Positions 34,869 through 42,636 of a stretch of 64,000 bases of DNA are shown one piece after another; position 1 is the stretch's first letter; the number at the start of each line of letters is the position of its first letter. The position numbers and the translations under genes are program-made. The notes beneath the pieces were generated by a model that worked only from the letters and a program-made list of their open reading frames with translations, did not search any database and was not told where the DNA came from. The stretch is from Pseudomonas sp. SG20056 (lineage in GTDB: Bacteria > Pseudomonadota > Gammaproteobacteria > Pseudomonadales > Pseudomonadaceae): assembly GCF_031764535.1 (NCBI RefSeq), contig NZ_CP134499.1, positions 3,100,001 to 3,164,000 of the forward strand, read 5' to 3'.

Positions 34869-36371
34869 TTAATCAAATAGGTTGTTCCACAGCCGCTTGA
34901 CCGGGTTAACCGGTGCTGGCTGTTCGGCCGCCGCAGGCCGGCGCCGCGGCGTTTGGGCCAGTCGCACGCGCTGCTCGTGGCCATCCAGCAACTGCAATAA
35001 CTGCTCGTTGGCCGGCTCTACTTCCAGGCCCTGCTGCACCAGCGCCAAGGCCAGGGCAAACTCGCGGCGCTTATAGGCGCCCTCACTTTGCTCGATATAG
35101 CGCTGCGCCACTCGGTTGATCCCGGCCAGGGCCAGCAGATTATCAGGCTCCCAGGCCAGCACCTGACGGAAGTAGTAAGTCGCACTGTCATCCTCAGGCA
35201 GCAGCAACTGCTGATCAGCCAGACGCTGCTCAGCCAATGCCAAGTACTGATTGATCCGCGCCTGCAGCACCCGCGCCAGGCCGTCCAGAGCCGCTGGGTT
35301 ATCTGCATCCAGCGCCAGCACCTGGCGGAACAGGTAATCCGCGTTGTCCTGCGGCGGCGCCAGCAGGTTGCCGGTTTGCAGGCGCAGTTCGGCACGCGCC
35401 AGGTAGTCGCTGATCTGTTTCTGCTGATACAGGTAATAACCGCCGCCGGCAGCACCGGCCAGCAACACGACACCGGCGAGCAGCGAGACCCACAGCGTAC
35501 TGCGCGCAGTTTTGCGCCTGGCCGGCTTGCCCAGGCTGAGCGCGGGGGCGATGCGCGTGCTGTCCGGGTCATCGCGGGTCAGCTCATCGAGGCTCGCCAG
35601 CAGCACCTTGCAGTCGGCAAATCGCTCATCCGGGTCTTTTGCCAGCATGCGTTCGAGCAGCCACTGGTGGTTCTGCAAATGTGCCGGCAGTTGCGGCACG
35701 TCCATCTGCAGGTGGTTCATCACGGTCTGGGTGTAGTTGGCGGCGCGATAAGGATTACTTCCAGTGAGCATCTCCAGCAGGATCACCCCCAGGCTGTAGA
35801 TATCACTGCGCGCATCCAGCGCCTGGCACTGCGCCTGCTCAGGGCTGCTGTAGGACGGGCTGCCGACGGCGATGCCGAACTGGGTCAGATCATGGTCCAG
35901 CTCGACTTCCTTGGCCACGCCGAAATCGGTGATTACCGCCGTGCCGTCGCTGCGAAAGAGAATGTTGGCCGGTTTGATATCGCGGTGTACCAGGCCCTTG
36001 TCATGCACCACGGCCAGGCCGCTGGCCACCTGCTGCACGATCCGCAAGGCACGCGGCAGGTCGAACACCTCGCCCTTGTGCTGCGCCAGATCGCCACCCG
36101 GGACGAACTCCATGGTCAGGTAGTGGCGACCATCGGCCAGTTGGTCGATGTCGTAGATGGTGATGATCGAGGGGTGATGCAGGGACGCCACGATGTGGCC
36201 TTCCTTGAGAAAGCGCTGGCTGAACGCTTGATCATCCGCGCTCAGCAGCACCTTGATCGCCACCTTGCGCTGCAGCGACGTTTGGGTGGCCAGGTACACC
36301 TCGGCCATGCCGCCTTTACCCAGGCGACCATGCACCTGATAACCGGGGATTTCGAGCAATTGTTCAGTCAT
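34869..36371 (-). CDS. Membrane-anchored serine/threonine protein kinase with TPR-like extracytoplasmic part
   Basis: A 500-residue Hanks-type kinase. Catalytic features are intact: glycine loop GRLGKGGMAEV, Lys40 in VAIKVL, HRDIKPAN with Asp131, DFG with Asp149, and SPEQ in the activation region. A membrane helix lies at about 293-315 (LWVSLLAGVVLLAGAAGGGYY), then a helical repeat region with YLARAELRL.LLAPPQDNADYLFRQVLALDADNPAALDGL repeated as YLALAEQRL.LLPEDDSATYYFRQVLAWEPDNLLALAGI, TPR-like. It would phosphorylate cytosolic targets in answer to a periplasmic cue. The phosphatase gene lies 23 bases upstream. No type VI secretion genes flank it. Confidence 0.92.
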   Translation of the reverse strand: MTEQLLEIPGYQVHGRLGKGGMAEVYLATQTSLQRKVAIKVLLSADDQAFSQRFLKEGHIVASLHHPSIITIYDIDQLADGRHYLTMEFVPGGDLAQHKGEVFDLPRALRIVQQVASGLAVVHDKGLVHRDIKPANILFRSDGTAVITDFGVAKEVELDHDLTQFGIAVGSPSYSSPEQAQCQALDARSDIYSLGVILLEMLTGSNPYRAANYTQTVMNHLQMDVPQLPAHLQNHQWLLERMLAKDPDERFADCKVLLASLDELTRDDPDSTRIAPALSLGKPARRKTARSTLWVSLLAGVVLLAGAAGGGYYLYQQKQISDYLARAELRLQTGNLLAPPQDNADYLFRQVLALDADNPAALDGLARVLQARINQYLALAEQRLADQQLLLPEDDSATYYFRQVLAWEPDNLLALAGINRVAQRYIEQSEGAYKRREFALALALVQQGLEVEPANEQLLQLLDGHEQRVRLAQTPRRRPAAAEQPAPVNPVKRLWNNLFD

Positions 36372-36394
36372 GGAAGTCAGTGCACACCGGCAGG

Positions 36395-37168
36395 TTAGGG
36401 CTTGCGGGAGGTAAACAGGCGGCTGAGCAAACCACGCGGTTTGGCCTCGACGCTGGGCGCGGCCGCATCACGGCCGAGCACGATACAGGAGATATTATCC
36501 TTGCCACCCATTTCGTTGGCCTGCGCCAGCAGCTGTTCTACCAGTTCATCAAGGGTCTGGGCGTTGCTGCACAATTGCTGGATCTGCGCGTCTTCCAGCT
36601 CGCCGGTCAGGCCGTCACTGCACAGCAGCAGCAACTCATGCTCGCCGAGCAAGCCTTGCAACATGCCGACTTCCAGCGGCTGATCATCACGGCCCAGGCA
36701 CTGCAGAATGACATTGCGCTGCGGATGGCTACGCGCCGCTTCAACGCTCATCTGTCCGGCATCGATCATCGTCTGCACCCAGCTGTGATCATGGGTCAGG
36801 CGCTCGATATGCCCGGCACTGACCCGATAGGCGCGACTGTCGCCGACCCAGGCAATGCTGAACGCAGCACCCGCGAAGCGTACCGCCACCAGGGTGGTGC
36901 CCATGCCGCGCTGCTCATCGGCGCGCGCAACGCTGAGAATCGCCTGATTGGCCGCATGCACCGCCTCAACCAATTCCTGACCGTCGGCGCAGGCCGCCTG
37001 CAGCGCCTGCAGCGCCAGGGCACTGGCCACTTCGCCGCATTGATGACCGCCCATGCCGTCGGCAATCGCCCACAGATTCAGCTGCGGGCAACACAACAGA
37101 GCATCTTCATTGTGCCCACGCACCCGCCCAGGCACGCTCTGGCCGGCATAAATCAGCGCTTGTTCCAT
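36395..37168 (-). CDS. PP2C-family serine/threonine phosphatase
   Basis: A 257-residue cytosolic PP2C phosphatase with all metal-binding motifs: RGHNEDALL, IADGMGGHQCGE, GMGTTLVAV, IAWVGDSRAYR, LLLCSDGLTGEL and GGKDNISCIVL. It should reverse the kinase encoded directly downstream. The basic tail (PRGLLSRLFTSRKP) may aid membrane contact. ATG 37168 is preferred; a GTG at 37201 adds 11 residues without a ribosome site. Order is phosphatase-kinase-FHA on one strand, likely a single operon. Confidence 0.92.
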   Translation of the reverse strand: MEQALIYAGQSVPGRVRGHNEDALLCCPQLNLWAIADGMGGHQCGEVASALALQALQAACADGQELVEAVHAANQAILSVARADEQRGMGTTLVAVRFAGAAFSIAWVGDSRAYRVSAGHIERLTHDHSWVQTMIDAGQMSVEAARSHPQRNVILQCLGRDDQPLEVGMLQGLLGEHELLLLCSDGLTGELEDAQIQQLCSNAQTLDELVEQLLAQANEMGGKDNISCIVLGRDAAAPSVEAKPRGLLSRLFTSRKP

Positions 37169-37447
37169 CAATGTCTCGACTTCGGGGTTCAACAGTCGCA
37201 CAGCAAGCAGGCTGTACGCGGCGTAATAAGCCCATGATGCGGCGGCAAGCCCAGGCTGTCACCGCCAGCCACCGATTTTGCCGGTGAACTGTTAACCAGT
37301 CGAACCCAGGCTTGCAACCAAACGCCCGGATAACGCCTCAGCTATTCGTCCAGCATGGGCGTAGACTCCAAGTACCAGCCTCGCTTCACCGCGAGGGGAT
37401 GGCCCGCTCCAGAATGTTCAACCACGACATTGTCAGAGGTGAAGATC

Positions 37448-37579
37448 ATGAGCAAAGGTATGGATTCGAAGAAACAAGTAAAGAAAAAGCCGCTGAAAAC
37501 CGCCAGCGAAAAGCGCATGGACAAGAAAGACAAGCAAGGTGCGAAAACCCTGCTCGGCAGCCACGCAGCCAACGCCTGA
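37448..37579 (+). CDS. Small lysine-rich protein
   Basis: A 43-residue, strongly basic protein (SKGMDSKKQVKKKPLKTASEKRMDKKDKQGAK). No signal peptide or domain. GTGAAG precedes the ATG. Such short Lys-rich proteins recur in Pseudomonas and could be nucleic-acid or ribosome associated, which is a guess. It lies between the phosphatase and acetyltransferase genes and stands alone. The upstream 246 bases carry no other gene. Confidence 0.6.
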   Translation: MSKGMDSKKQVKKKPLKTASEKRMDKKDKQGAKTLLGSHAANA

Positions 37580-37647
37580 GCCACCAGTCTGAGGCAAGCA
37601 TCGCGCTTGCGCTCAGGCATCCACTCACCGTCTCAACAGTACCCGCA

Positions 37648-38082
37648 ATGCACTACCGCTTACTCCCCTCCTCGCATAAACCCCTTGCCGACAAGTTTTA
37701 CCGCAGCCAACGCTCCGCCATGCGTGCCACTGCTGGCGCACAGCTGTGGGTGGCAGAAGATCGGGAAATCGTCGCCGCGCTCTGCCTGCAGCAGGTCGCG
37801 CACGGACATTGGCTAACCAGCCTACTGGTCGATACACGCTGGCGTGGGCAAGGTGTAGCACGCCAGTTGATCGCAGCCGCGTTGGCCGATTGCGCCTCAC
37901 CGGTCTGGTTGTTCTGCCATCCACAGCTCAGCGACTTCTACCTGCGCCAGAACTTTGCCCCCTGCACCGAGCTGCCTCAGCCATTGGCTGAGCGCCTGGC
38001 CCGCTATCAGCGCAGCAAAAGCCTGCAGGCACGCCTCCGCGCGCCGCGCCCAAGCCTTGCAGCACAAGGGCTGGAACCTTAG
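37648..38082 (+). CDS. GNAT-family acetyltransferase
   Basis: A 144-residue cytosolic protein with the GNAT acetyl-CoA fold: VAALCLQQVAHGHWLTSLLVDTRWRGQGVARQLIAAALAD holds strands 4-5 and the pyrophosphate loop R-G-Q-G-V-A, and DFYLRQNFAPC the last strand. It transfers acetyl groups to an unknown amine. The ATG at 37648 is chosen for the family start (YRLLPSS); longer in-frame extension through the upstream gap has no resemblance. A basic tail (SLQARLRAPRPS) follows the domain. Confidence 0.83.
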   Translation: MHYRLLPSSHKPLADKFYRSQRSAMRATAGAQLWVAEDREIVAALCLQQVAHGHWLTSLLVDTRWRGQGVARQLIAAALADCASPVWLFCHPQLSDFYLRQNFAPCTELPQPLAERLARYQRSKSLQARLRAPRPSLAAQGLEP

Positions 38083-38212
38083 TACCAGATCATCAGGGCG
38101 CCATTCGGCAGATAGTGGCCCATGCTGGCACTTTGCTGGATTTTACTATTGCCATCGCCAGGGCAAGCTCTGCATGCTTAGCTCATAACAACGACAACAA
38201 TGGCCTTTACCT

Positions 38213-39250
38213 ATGCGGATATCGCGGCTGCTCAGGCGCCTGCGTAACGACTTCCAGCTGTCCATCATCACCTTGATGGGCCTGTTTGGCGTGATTGGTA
38301 TTACCCCTTATGCCGTTTACCGGCTAGCAACCGGTAACTACTTGGTAGGCTCCGCTGACACAGTGATTGTCGTCTCCACTGTGCTCGCGGTGCTCTATGC
38401 CTGGCGTACCGGTGACACGATCAAACCCGGCATTTACCTGGCGACCATCTTCTCTGCCGGCGCAACGCTGATCGCCATCAACCTGGGGGTCAACGGCCTG
38501 TTCTGGATCTACCCGCTGATCCTCTTCAACTTCTATATGGTGTCGCCCACCAAGGCCTTGATTGCCACCATTCTGGTGCTCACAACCCTGGTCGGTTACG
38601 GCCAGCTGAACCCGGGGGCGGTGTTCGAAAGCGACTACCAGATGGTTTCATTTCTGGTCACCAGCATGATGGCCAGCATCCTCAGCTTCGTTTTTGCCTA
38701 CCGCACCAGCAGCCAACGCGACCAGCTGCAACAACTGGCCATCCATGACCCGCTGACCGGCGCACGCAACCGCCGGGCGATGAATGAAGAGCTGAAGATC
38801 GCCGCCTCCATCTACCGCCGTCACGGCAACAGTTACGGCGTGCTGGTGATGGACCTGGATCATTTCAAACGGATCAACGACAACCACGGCCATCAGGCTG
38901 GCGACCAGGTGCTGGTGGACTTCGTGAAGCTGATCAAAAGCTCCTCGCGCAAGGAAGACCGGCTGTTCCGCTTCGGCGGCGAGGAATTCCTCCTGCTGCT
39001 GCCCAACACCGAGCGCGCCGGCCTGCTGGCAGCCGCACAACATCTGCAGCAACAAGTGGCGCAGCATCTGCGCGGGCCTGGCGGGGCGGTAACCATGTCG
39101 GTCGGAGGGGCCATCCTGCGCCGCGACGAGCATTGGGAAAGCATGCTGCAGCGCGCCGACGAACGCCTCTATCGCGCCAAGAATGCCGGGCGTAACTGCA
39201 TCATCATCGATGACGGCGTCGATACCACCAGCAGCCTGCCTATCGCCTGA
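38213..39250 (+). CDS. Membrane-bound diguanylate cyclase (GGDEF)
   Basis: A 345-residue inner-membrane enzyme producing cyclic di-GMP from two GTP. Six helices occupy about residues 15-165 as a sensor region. The GGDEF domain follows, with DPLTGARNRRAMNEEL, VMDLDHFKRINDNHGHQAGDQVL and the active site RFGGEEF at residues 255-259. The inhibitory I-site is present as RKED (246-249), five residues before. There is no EAL domain, so it should be an active, feedback-inhibited cyclase. It could feed FlgZ at 16208-16957. It is followed by msrB on the same strand after 119 bases. Confidence 0.93.
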   Translation: MRISRLLRRLRNDFQLSIITLMGLFGVIGITPYAVYRLATGNYLVGSADTVIVVSTVLAVLYAWRTGDTIKPGIYLATIFSAGATLIAINLGVNGLFWIYPLILFNFYMVSPTKALIATILVLTTLVGYGQLNPGAVFESDYQMVSFLVTSMMASILSFVFAYRTSSQRDQLQQLAIHDPLTGARNRRAMNEELKIAASIYRRHGNSYGVLVMDLDHFKRINDNHGHQAGDQVLVDFVKLIKSSSRKEDRLFRFGGEEFLLLLPNTERAGLLAAAQHLQQQVAQHLRGPGGAVTMSVGGAILRRDEHWESMLQRADERLYRAKNAGRNCIIIDDGVDTTSSLPIA

Positions 39251-39369
39251 GCGTGCGATTTATCTTTGCTTACAACTTACCGCGAGAAAATTATCGCGCG
39301 CGGCCGGCACAGCTGTAACAACTCGGTTTTACCTCTGTCTATTGGCCACACCTCACACAGAGCACCGCC

Positions 39370-39885
39370 ATGAAAAGACGCTCCCTGCTCAAGGGAATGG
39401 CCCTGTTGCCAGCCCTGCCCCTGCTCGGTCACGCCCCACTCAGCCTGGCGCAAGCCATCGCCAGTAGCGTGACACCCTTGGATAAACCCCATGGCGACTG
39501 GCGCGCCCTACTGACGCCCGAAGCCTATGCCGTGCTCTTCGAAGAAGACACCGAAGCCCCCGGCAGTAGCCCGCTGAATCAGGAAAAACGCGACGGCACC
39601 TACCTTTGCGCCGCCTGCTACCTGCCGCTGTTCGCCAGCCAGGACAAATATGAAAGCGGCACCGGTTGGCCCAGCTTTACCCAGCCAATTGCCGGCCACA
39701 TGGGCACCAAGCGCGACTTCAAGCTGTTCTTCCCGCGCACCGAATACCACTGCGCACGCTGCGGCGGGCATCAGGGCCATGTCTTCGACGACGGCCCAAA
39801 ACCGCGCGGCGAACGCTGGTGCAACAACGGCGTGGCCTTGCGCTTTATCCCCGAAGGCGAAGCCTTACCTGAGCTGCGGAGCTGA
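39370..39885 (+). CDS. msrB: Methionine-R-sulfoxide reductase MsrB with Tat-like signal
   Basis: A 171-residue protein that reduces R-methionine sulfoxide. KRRSLLKG followed by a hydrophobic stretch to residue 28 is a twin-arginine signal, so the enzyme is likely exported folded. Zinc cysteines are in LCAACYLPLF and HCARCGGHQGHVF; the catalytic Cys lies in RWCNNGVALRF. Most Pseudomonas MsrB are cytosolic, so this is a periplasmic second form. msrA starts 2 bases after its stop. Confidence 0.9.
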   Translation: MKRRSLLKGMALLPALPLLGHAPLSLAQAIASSVTPLDKPHGDWRALLTPEAYAVLFEEDTEAPGSSPLNQEKRDGTYLCAACYLPLFASQDKYESGTGWPSFTQPIAGHMGTKRDFKLFFPRTEYHCARCGGHQGHVFDDGPKPRGERWCNNGVALRFIPEGEALPELRS

Positions 39886-39887
39886 AC

Positions 39888-40550
39888 ATGACTGCGATCA
39901 CCTCGACCTGGCGCAGCCGTCTGCTGGCCAGCAGCATCCTCGCTCTGGGCGGCCTGCTGGCTGCCTGTGAACCCACCGCTGCGCAAGCGCCGCAGCCACA
40001 AGTCAGTGCGCCAACGGTGGAAAACCCAGGCGTGGCGATCTTTGCCGGCGGCTGCTTCTGGTGCACCGAATCGGACTTCGACAAAGTGCCCGGCGTGATT
40101 GAAACCACCTCCGGCTATATCGGTGGACATGTCGACAACCCTACCTACGAACAAGTATCAGCCGGCAGCAGCGGGCATATCGAAGCGGTGCAGGTGCGCT
40201 TCGATCCGAGCAAGACCAGCTACGCCAAGCTGCTGGAAGCCTTCTGGCCCACCATCGACCCAGTCACCGCCAACGCCCAGTTCTGCGACCGCGGCCCGCA
40301 GTACCGCAGCGCAATCTTCTACAGCAACGCCGAAGAACAGCAACTGGCCGAGGCCTCCAAGGAGACGCTGGAGCAGTCTGGACGATTGCCGGCCCCAGTG
40401 GTCACGGAAATTCTCGCCGCCAGCACCTTTTACCCGGCCGAGGACTATCACCAGGACTATTACCAACGTAATCCGCTGCGCTACAACTACTACCGCAACG
40501 GCTGCGGCCGTGATCAACGCCTGGAAAAACTCTGGGGCAAGAAGCAGTAA
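39888..40550 (+). CDS. msrA: Methionine-S-sulfoxide reductase MsrA, probable lipoprotein
   Basis: A 220-residue MsrA domain with the catalytic GGCFWCTESDF, followed by TTSGYIGGHVDNPTYEQVSAGSSGHIEAVQV and EDYHQDY, all standard. The N-terminus ends in lipobox LLAAC with Cys27, next residue Glu, predicting an outer-membrane anchored lipoprotein. It reduces S-methionine sulfoxide and completes stereospecific repair with MsrB encoded 2 bases upstream. A 12-bp hairpin follows the stop. Confidence 0.92.
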   Translation: MTAITSTWRSRLLASSILALGGLLAACEPTAAQAPQPQVSAPTVENPGVAIFAGGCFWCTESDFDKVPGVIETTSGYIGGHVDNPTYEQVSAGSSGHIEAVQVRFDPSKTSYAKLLEAFWPTIDPVTANAQFCDRGPQYRSAIFYSNAEEQQLAEASKETLEQSGRLPAPVVTEILAASTFYPAEDYHQDYYQRNPLRYNYYRNGCGRDQRLEKLWGKKQ

Positions 40551-40557
40551 ACCGCGC

Positions 40558-40587
40558 TCATCAGCTGGCCCTCGCGCCAGCTGATGA
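40558..40587 (+). terminator. Hairpin after msrA
   Basis: TCATCAGCTGGC pairs perfectly with GCCAGCTGATGA (12 bp, 6-base loop), beginning 8 bases after the stop. A weak T-rich stretch follows. Confidence 0.6.
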
Positions 40588-40671
40588 CGTTGTATTCAGC
40601 CGCTGATACCTAGGGGCAGCAATCACCGCATCCGCTATGGTTGAGCTCACACCTTGCCCAGTGAGCACGCC

Positions 40672-41109
40672 ATGGCCCCGTTGAAACCCTTGTTCAAACT
40701 CACTTCGCTGATCGCCTTGGGCGGTTGGCTGATGCTGGTCTGTCTGCCGTTCTGGCCCTATACCGATGAGTTGGTGCTGGGCCTCAGCGTGGTCCTACTG
40801 GCCATCGTCTACAGCTGGCTACTGTTTGTCGCGATGCGCCAGCGGCCTGAGCCGGGTACCGGCAGGCCCGGTTTCTTCAGCCTCGGCGGGGTGCTCTCAC
40901 TGCTGCGCCAACCCACAGCCGCACTGGCAGCCTGGATACATATTCTGGCGTTCGATCTGATGGTCGGGCTGTATATCCGCCACGAAGGTGCCATCGCGGG
41001 CATCAGCCACTGGGCACTGCTGCCCTGTTATGTGCTGACGCTAATGTTCGGCCCACTGGGCCTGTTGGCCTTTCTAGCGCTGCGCTGGGGAATGGTGATG
41101 GCTGTCTGA
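40672..41109 (+). CDS. ABA4-like (DUF4281) membrane protein
   Basis: A 145-residue inner-membrane protein with four helices: IALGGWLMLVCLPFWPY, LVLGLSVVLLAIVYSWLLF, WIHILAFDLMVGLYI and LLPCYVLTLMFGPLGLLAFLAL. FDLMVGLYIRHEG and LTLMFGPLG are diagnostic of the ABA4-like family, named from a plant protein needed for neoxanthin. The bacterial role is unknown. ATG 40672 is chosen over a TTG six codons earlier. It ends directly before a MITE-like repeat. Confidence 0.82.
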   Translation: MAPLKPLFKLTSLIALGGWLMLVCLPFWPYTDELVLGLSVVLLAIVYSWLLFVAMRQRPEPGTGRPGFFSLGGVLSLLRQPTAALAAWIHILAFDLMVGLYIRHEGAIAGISHWALLPCYVLTLMFGPLGLLAFLALRWGMVMAV

Positions 41110-41113
41110 ACTA

Positions 41114-41257
41114 GCAGGTCGTTGAGAATGTTGGCGAGGCAGTCGAGACAAGGCGAAAACGGGCAAGGAAGCGGAGTTTACGAGCTGTAAATGAGCATTC
41201 CGAGCCTGTTTTCAACGCAGTATCGGCAACGTAGGTAATTCTTCAACGGCCTGTTAG
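41114..41257. repeat. MITE-like intergenic repeat, copy 2
   Basis: About 144 bp bounded by inverted repeats CAGGTCGTTGAGAAT (left) and CAGGCCGTTGAAGAAT (reading inward from right). The minus strand holds AAAACAGGCTCGGAATGCTCAT, then ACTCCGCTTCCT, shared with the repeats near 19.7 kb and 59.5 kb. It overlaps the stop codon of the following minus-strand gene. Confidence 0.75.
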
Positions 41258-41589
41258 CGGCTGCGCTTGTAGTATTCGGTGCTTTGCCCTGGATACTGCT
41301 GCACCCGGTAGCCATTCGGGTACTCAATCGTTTGCTTGATCGTCCCGCGGTTTTCTATCGACTGGCTGCCGTAACGCTGCTCATGGCGCGGCTGGCCATC
41401 GGGTAGACGCTGCCCACCGTAGAGGTTATGGCTTTCGATGGTCTGCGAGCTGCCGATGCTGCCACTGGCACCGGGGCTGATATAGGTCTTCGGAATGACC
41501 CGCAACGTCTGCGGCGCCTGCTGCTCGGCATACAGCGGCGTTACCAACAGCAGCCCAACCAGGCTGATCGCATATCGACACATTGTCAT
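41254..41589 (-). CDS. Small exported protein of unknown function
   Basis: A 111-residue protein with a signal peptide (YAISLVGLLLVTPLYA). The mature part is polar and rich in Gly, Gln, Tyr and Ser, with loose repetition (IGSSQTIESHNLYGG, YGSQSIENRGTIKQTIEY, YPGQSTEYYK). No family recognised. ATG 41589 has GAGG upstream. The stop lies in the terminal inverted repeat of the MITE-like element, so the present C-terminus may have been set by that insertion. It is divergent from the nuclease gene. Confidence 0.66.
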   Translation of the reverse strand: MTMCRYAISLVGLLLVTPLYAEQQAPQTLRVIPKTYISPGASGSIGSSQTIESHNLYGGQRLPDGQPRHEQRYGSQSIENRGTIKQTIEYPNGYRVQQYPGQSTEYYKRSR

Positions 41590-41872
41590 CACAACCTCTG
41601 CGCCATCGGCGCGAAACGAACCTGAATCTTTGGCAACACCGCCCCACCTGCAGTTCCGACCGCTGATCCAGGGGAGCAAGCGCGAGCCACATAATCGCTC
41701 GAATAATGAGCAATCATCCTCGATTGGCGAAAAAGCACAAGCAACCCAGGGCGTCAGTGCAGGAAAACACTCTGTACGTTCACAGTGCTGTTTCGCGATA
41801 CCCGTCCCGCTTAATCTGCGGAGCTTTCATTACTATCACTGGCTATATATTCGCCTGAGCATCGCCAACCAG

Positions 41873-42409
41873 ATGACTATCCGTATCGCTCTACTCCTTC
41901 TCGCTTGCCTGCCCGGCCTGGCGGCTGCTGAGCAATTCATCTGCCGGGTGATGACCATCAGCGAAGGCGACACCTTCAGCTGCCTGACCACTGACAACAA
42001 ACGGCTACGGGTGCGCCTTGCGGAAATCGACGCGCCAGAAAGAAAGCAGCCCTATGGCACCGAAGCCAAGCAGGCACTGTCTGATCTCGTGCTGGAAAAG
42101 CAGGTGGTCCTGCATGTGCAAGAAGTCGACCGCTACAGCAGAACGCTAGCGCGCGCTTTCGTCGGCGGCTTAGACGTGAATTACACCCTGGTCGCACAGG
42201 GCGCGGCCTGGGCTTATAGCAAACAGTTGAAGGATCACCGCCTCAAGGATGCCGAAACCCTGGCCAGAAACATGGGTAAAGGCCTCTGGCAGCTGCCCGC
42301 CGAAGACATAGTCGCGCCCTGGGACTGGCGCTACGCCGGCAGAATTGCCGCGCCGCAAAAAACCAAACCCAGTCGAACGGCATCGTTCTCCCAGTTTGGT
42401 GGCGGTTAA
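41873..42409 (+). CDS. Thermonuclease-family nuclease, exported
   Basis: A 178-residue protein with signal peptide (IRIALLLLACLPGLAAA) and a staphylococcal-nuclease-like OB domain. EGDTFSCL supplies the calcium-binding Asp, VRLAEIDAPERKQPYGTEAK the first catalytic Arg and loop, and DRYSRTLARAF the second part including an Arg. It cleaves DNA and RNA, likely in the periplasm. ATG 41873 is preferred because earlier in-frame starts precede the signal peptide with unrelated sequence. The gene is followed by the tRNA gene on the opposite strand. Confidence 0.88.
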   Translation: MTIRIALLLLACLPGLAAAEQFICRVMTISEGDTFSCLTTDNKRLRVRLAEIDAPERKQPYGTEAKQALSDLVLEKQVVLHVQEVDRYSRTLARAFVGGLDVNYTLVAQGAAWAYSKQLKDHRLKDAETLARNMGKGLWQLPAEDIVAPWDWRYAGRIAAPQKTKPSRTASFSQFGGG

Positions 42410-42423
42410 CTGATTGGCTTAGA

Positions 42424-42499
42424 TGGTGCCGGAGACAGGAATCGAACCTGCGACCTTCGCGTTACGAGTGCGCTGCTCTACCGACTGAGCTACACCGGC
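42424..42499 (-). tRNA. tRNA-Thr (anticodon CGU)
   Basis: A 76-base cloverleaf with encoded CCA. D arm GCUC/GAGC, T loop UUCGAUU, and anticodon loop CUCGUAA with U33 and CGU anticodon reading ACG codons. Two pairs are unusual: U6-U67 in the acceptor stem and A31-C39 at the top of the anticodon stem, with 27-43 G-A as in E. coli. The gene is single, on the opposite strand to the nuclease. Confidence 0.93.
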
Positions 42500-42509
42500 A
42501 AGATGCCCA

Positions 42510-42546
42510 TTGAGTCGCGCAGTACGCCACCTGCAACGCGACTCAA
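42510..42546 (-). other. Perfect inverted repeat upstream of tRNA-Thr
   Basis: TTGAGTCGCG and CGCGACTCAA, 10 bp each, with a 17-base spacer, just 5' of the tRNA gene. A related hairpin lies at 42584-42618. Confidence 0.6.
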
Positions 42547-42583
42547 GCTGACACCTCAAGCCTAGCAAGCTAACTACAGAACG

Positions 42584-42618
42584 TACGACTCACTGCTGGT
42601 GTAATGCCGTGAGTCGTA
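42584..42618 (-). terminator. Perfect hairpin after cvfB
   Basis: TACGACTCAC and GTGAGTCGTA, 10 bp, with a 15-base loop, 19 bases beyond the cvfB stop. No T-run on the transcribed strand, so a terminator role is uncertain. It shares CGACTCA with the neighbouring repeat. Confidence 0.45.
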
Positions 42619-42636
42619 AACGCGGAGCGCTGCTGC

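Noticed and set aside
33875-37201. Type VI secretion regulatory cluster
   Set aside because: Kinase, phosphatase and FHA genes are there, but no Tss, Hcp, VgrG or TssM/L-like genes adjoin.
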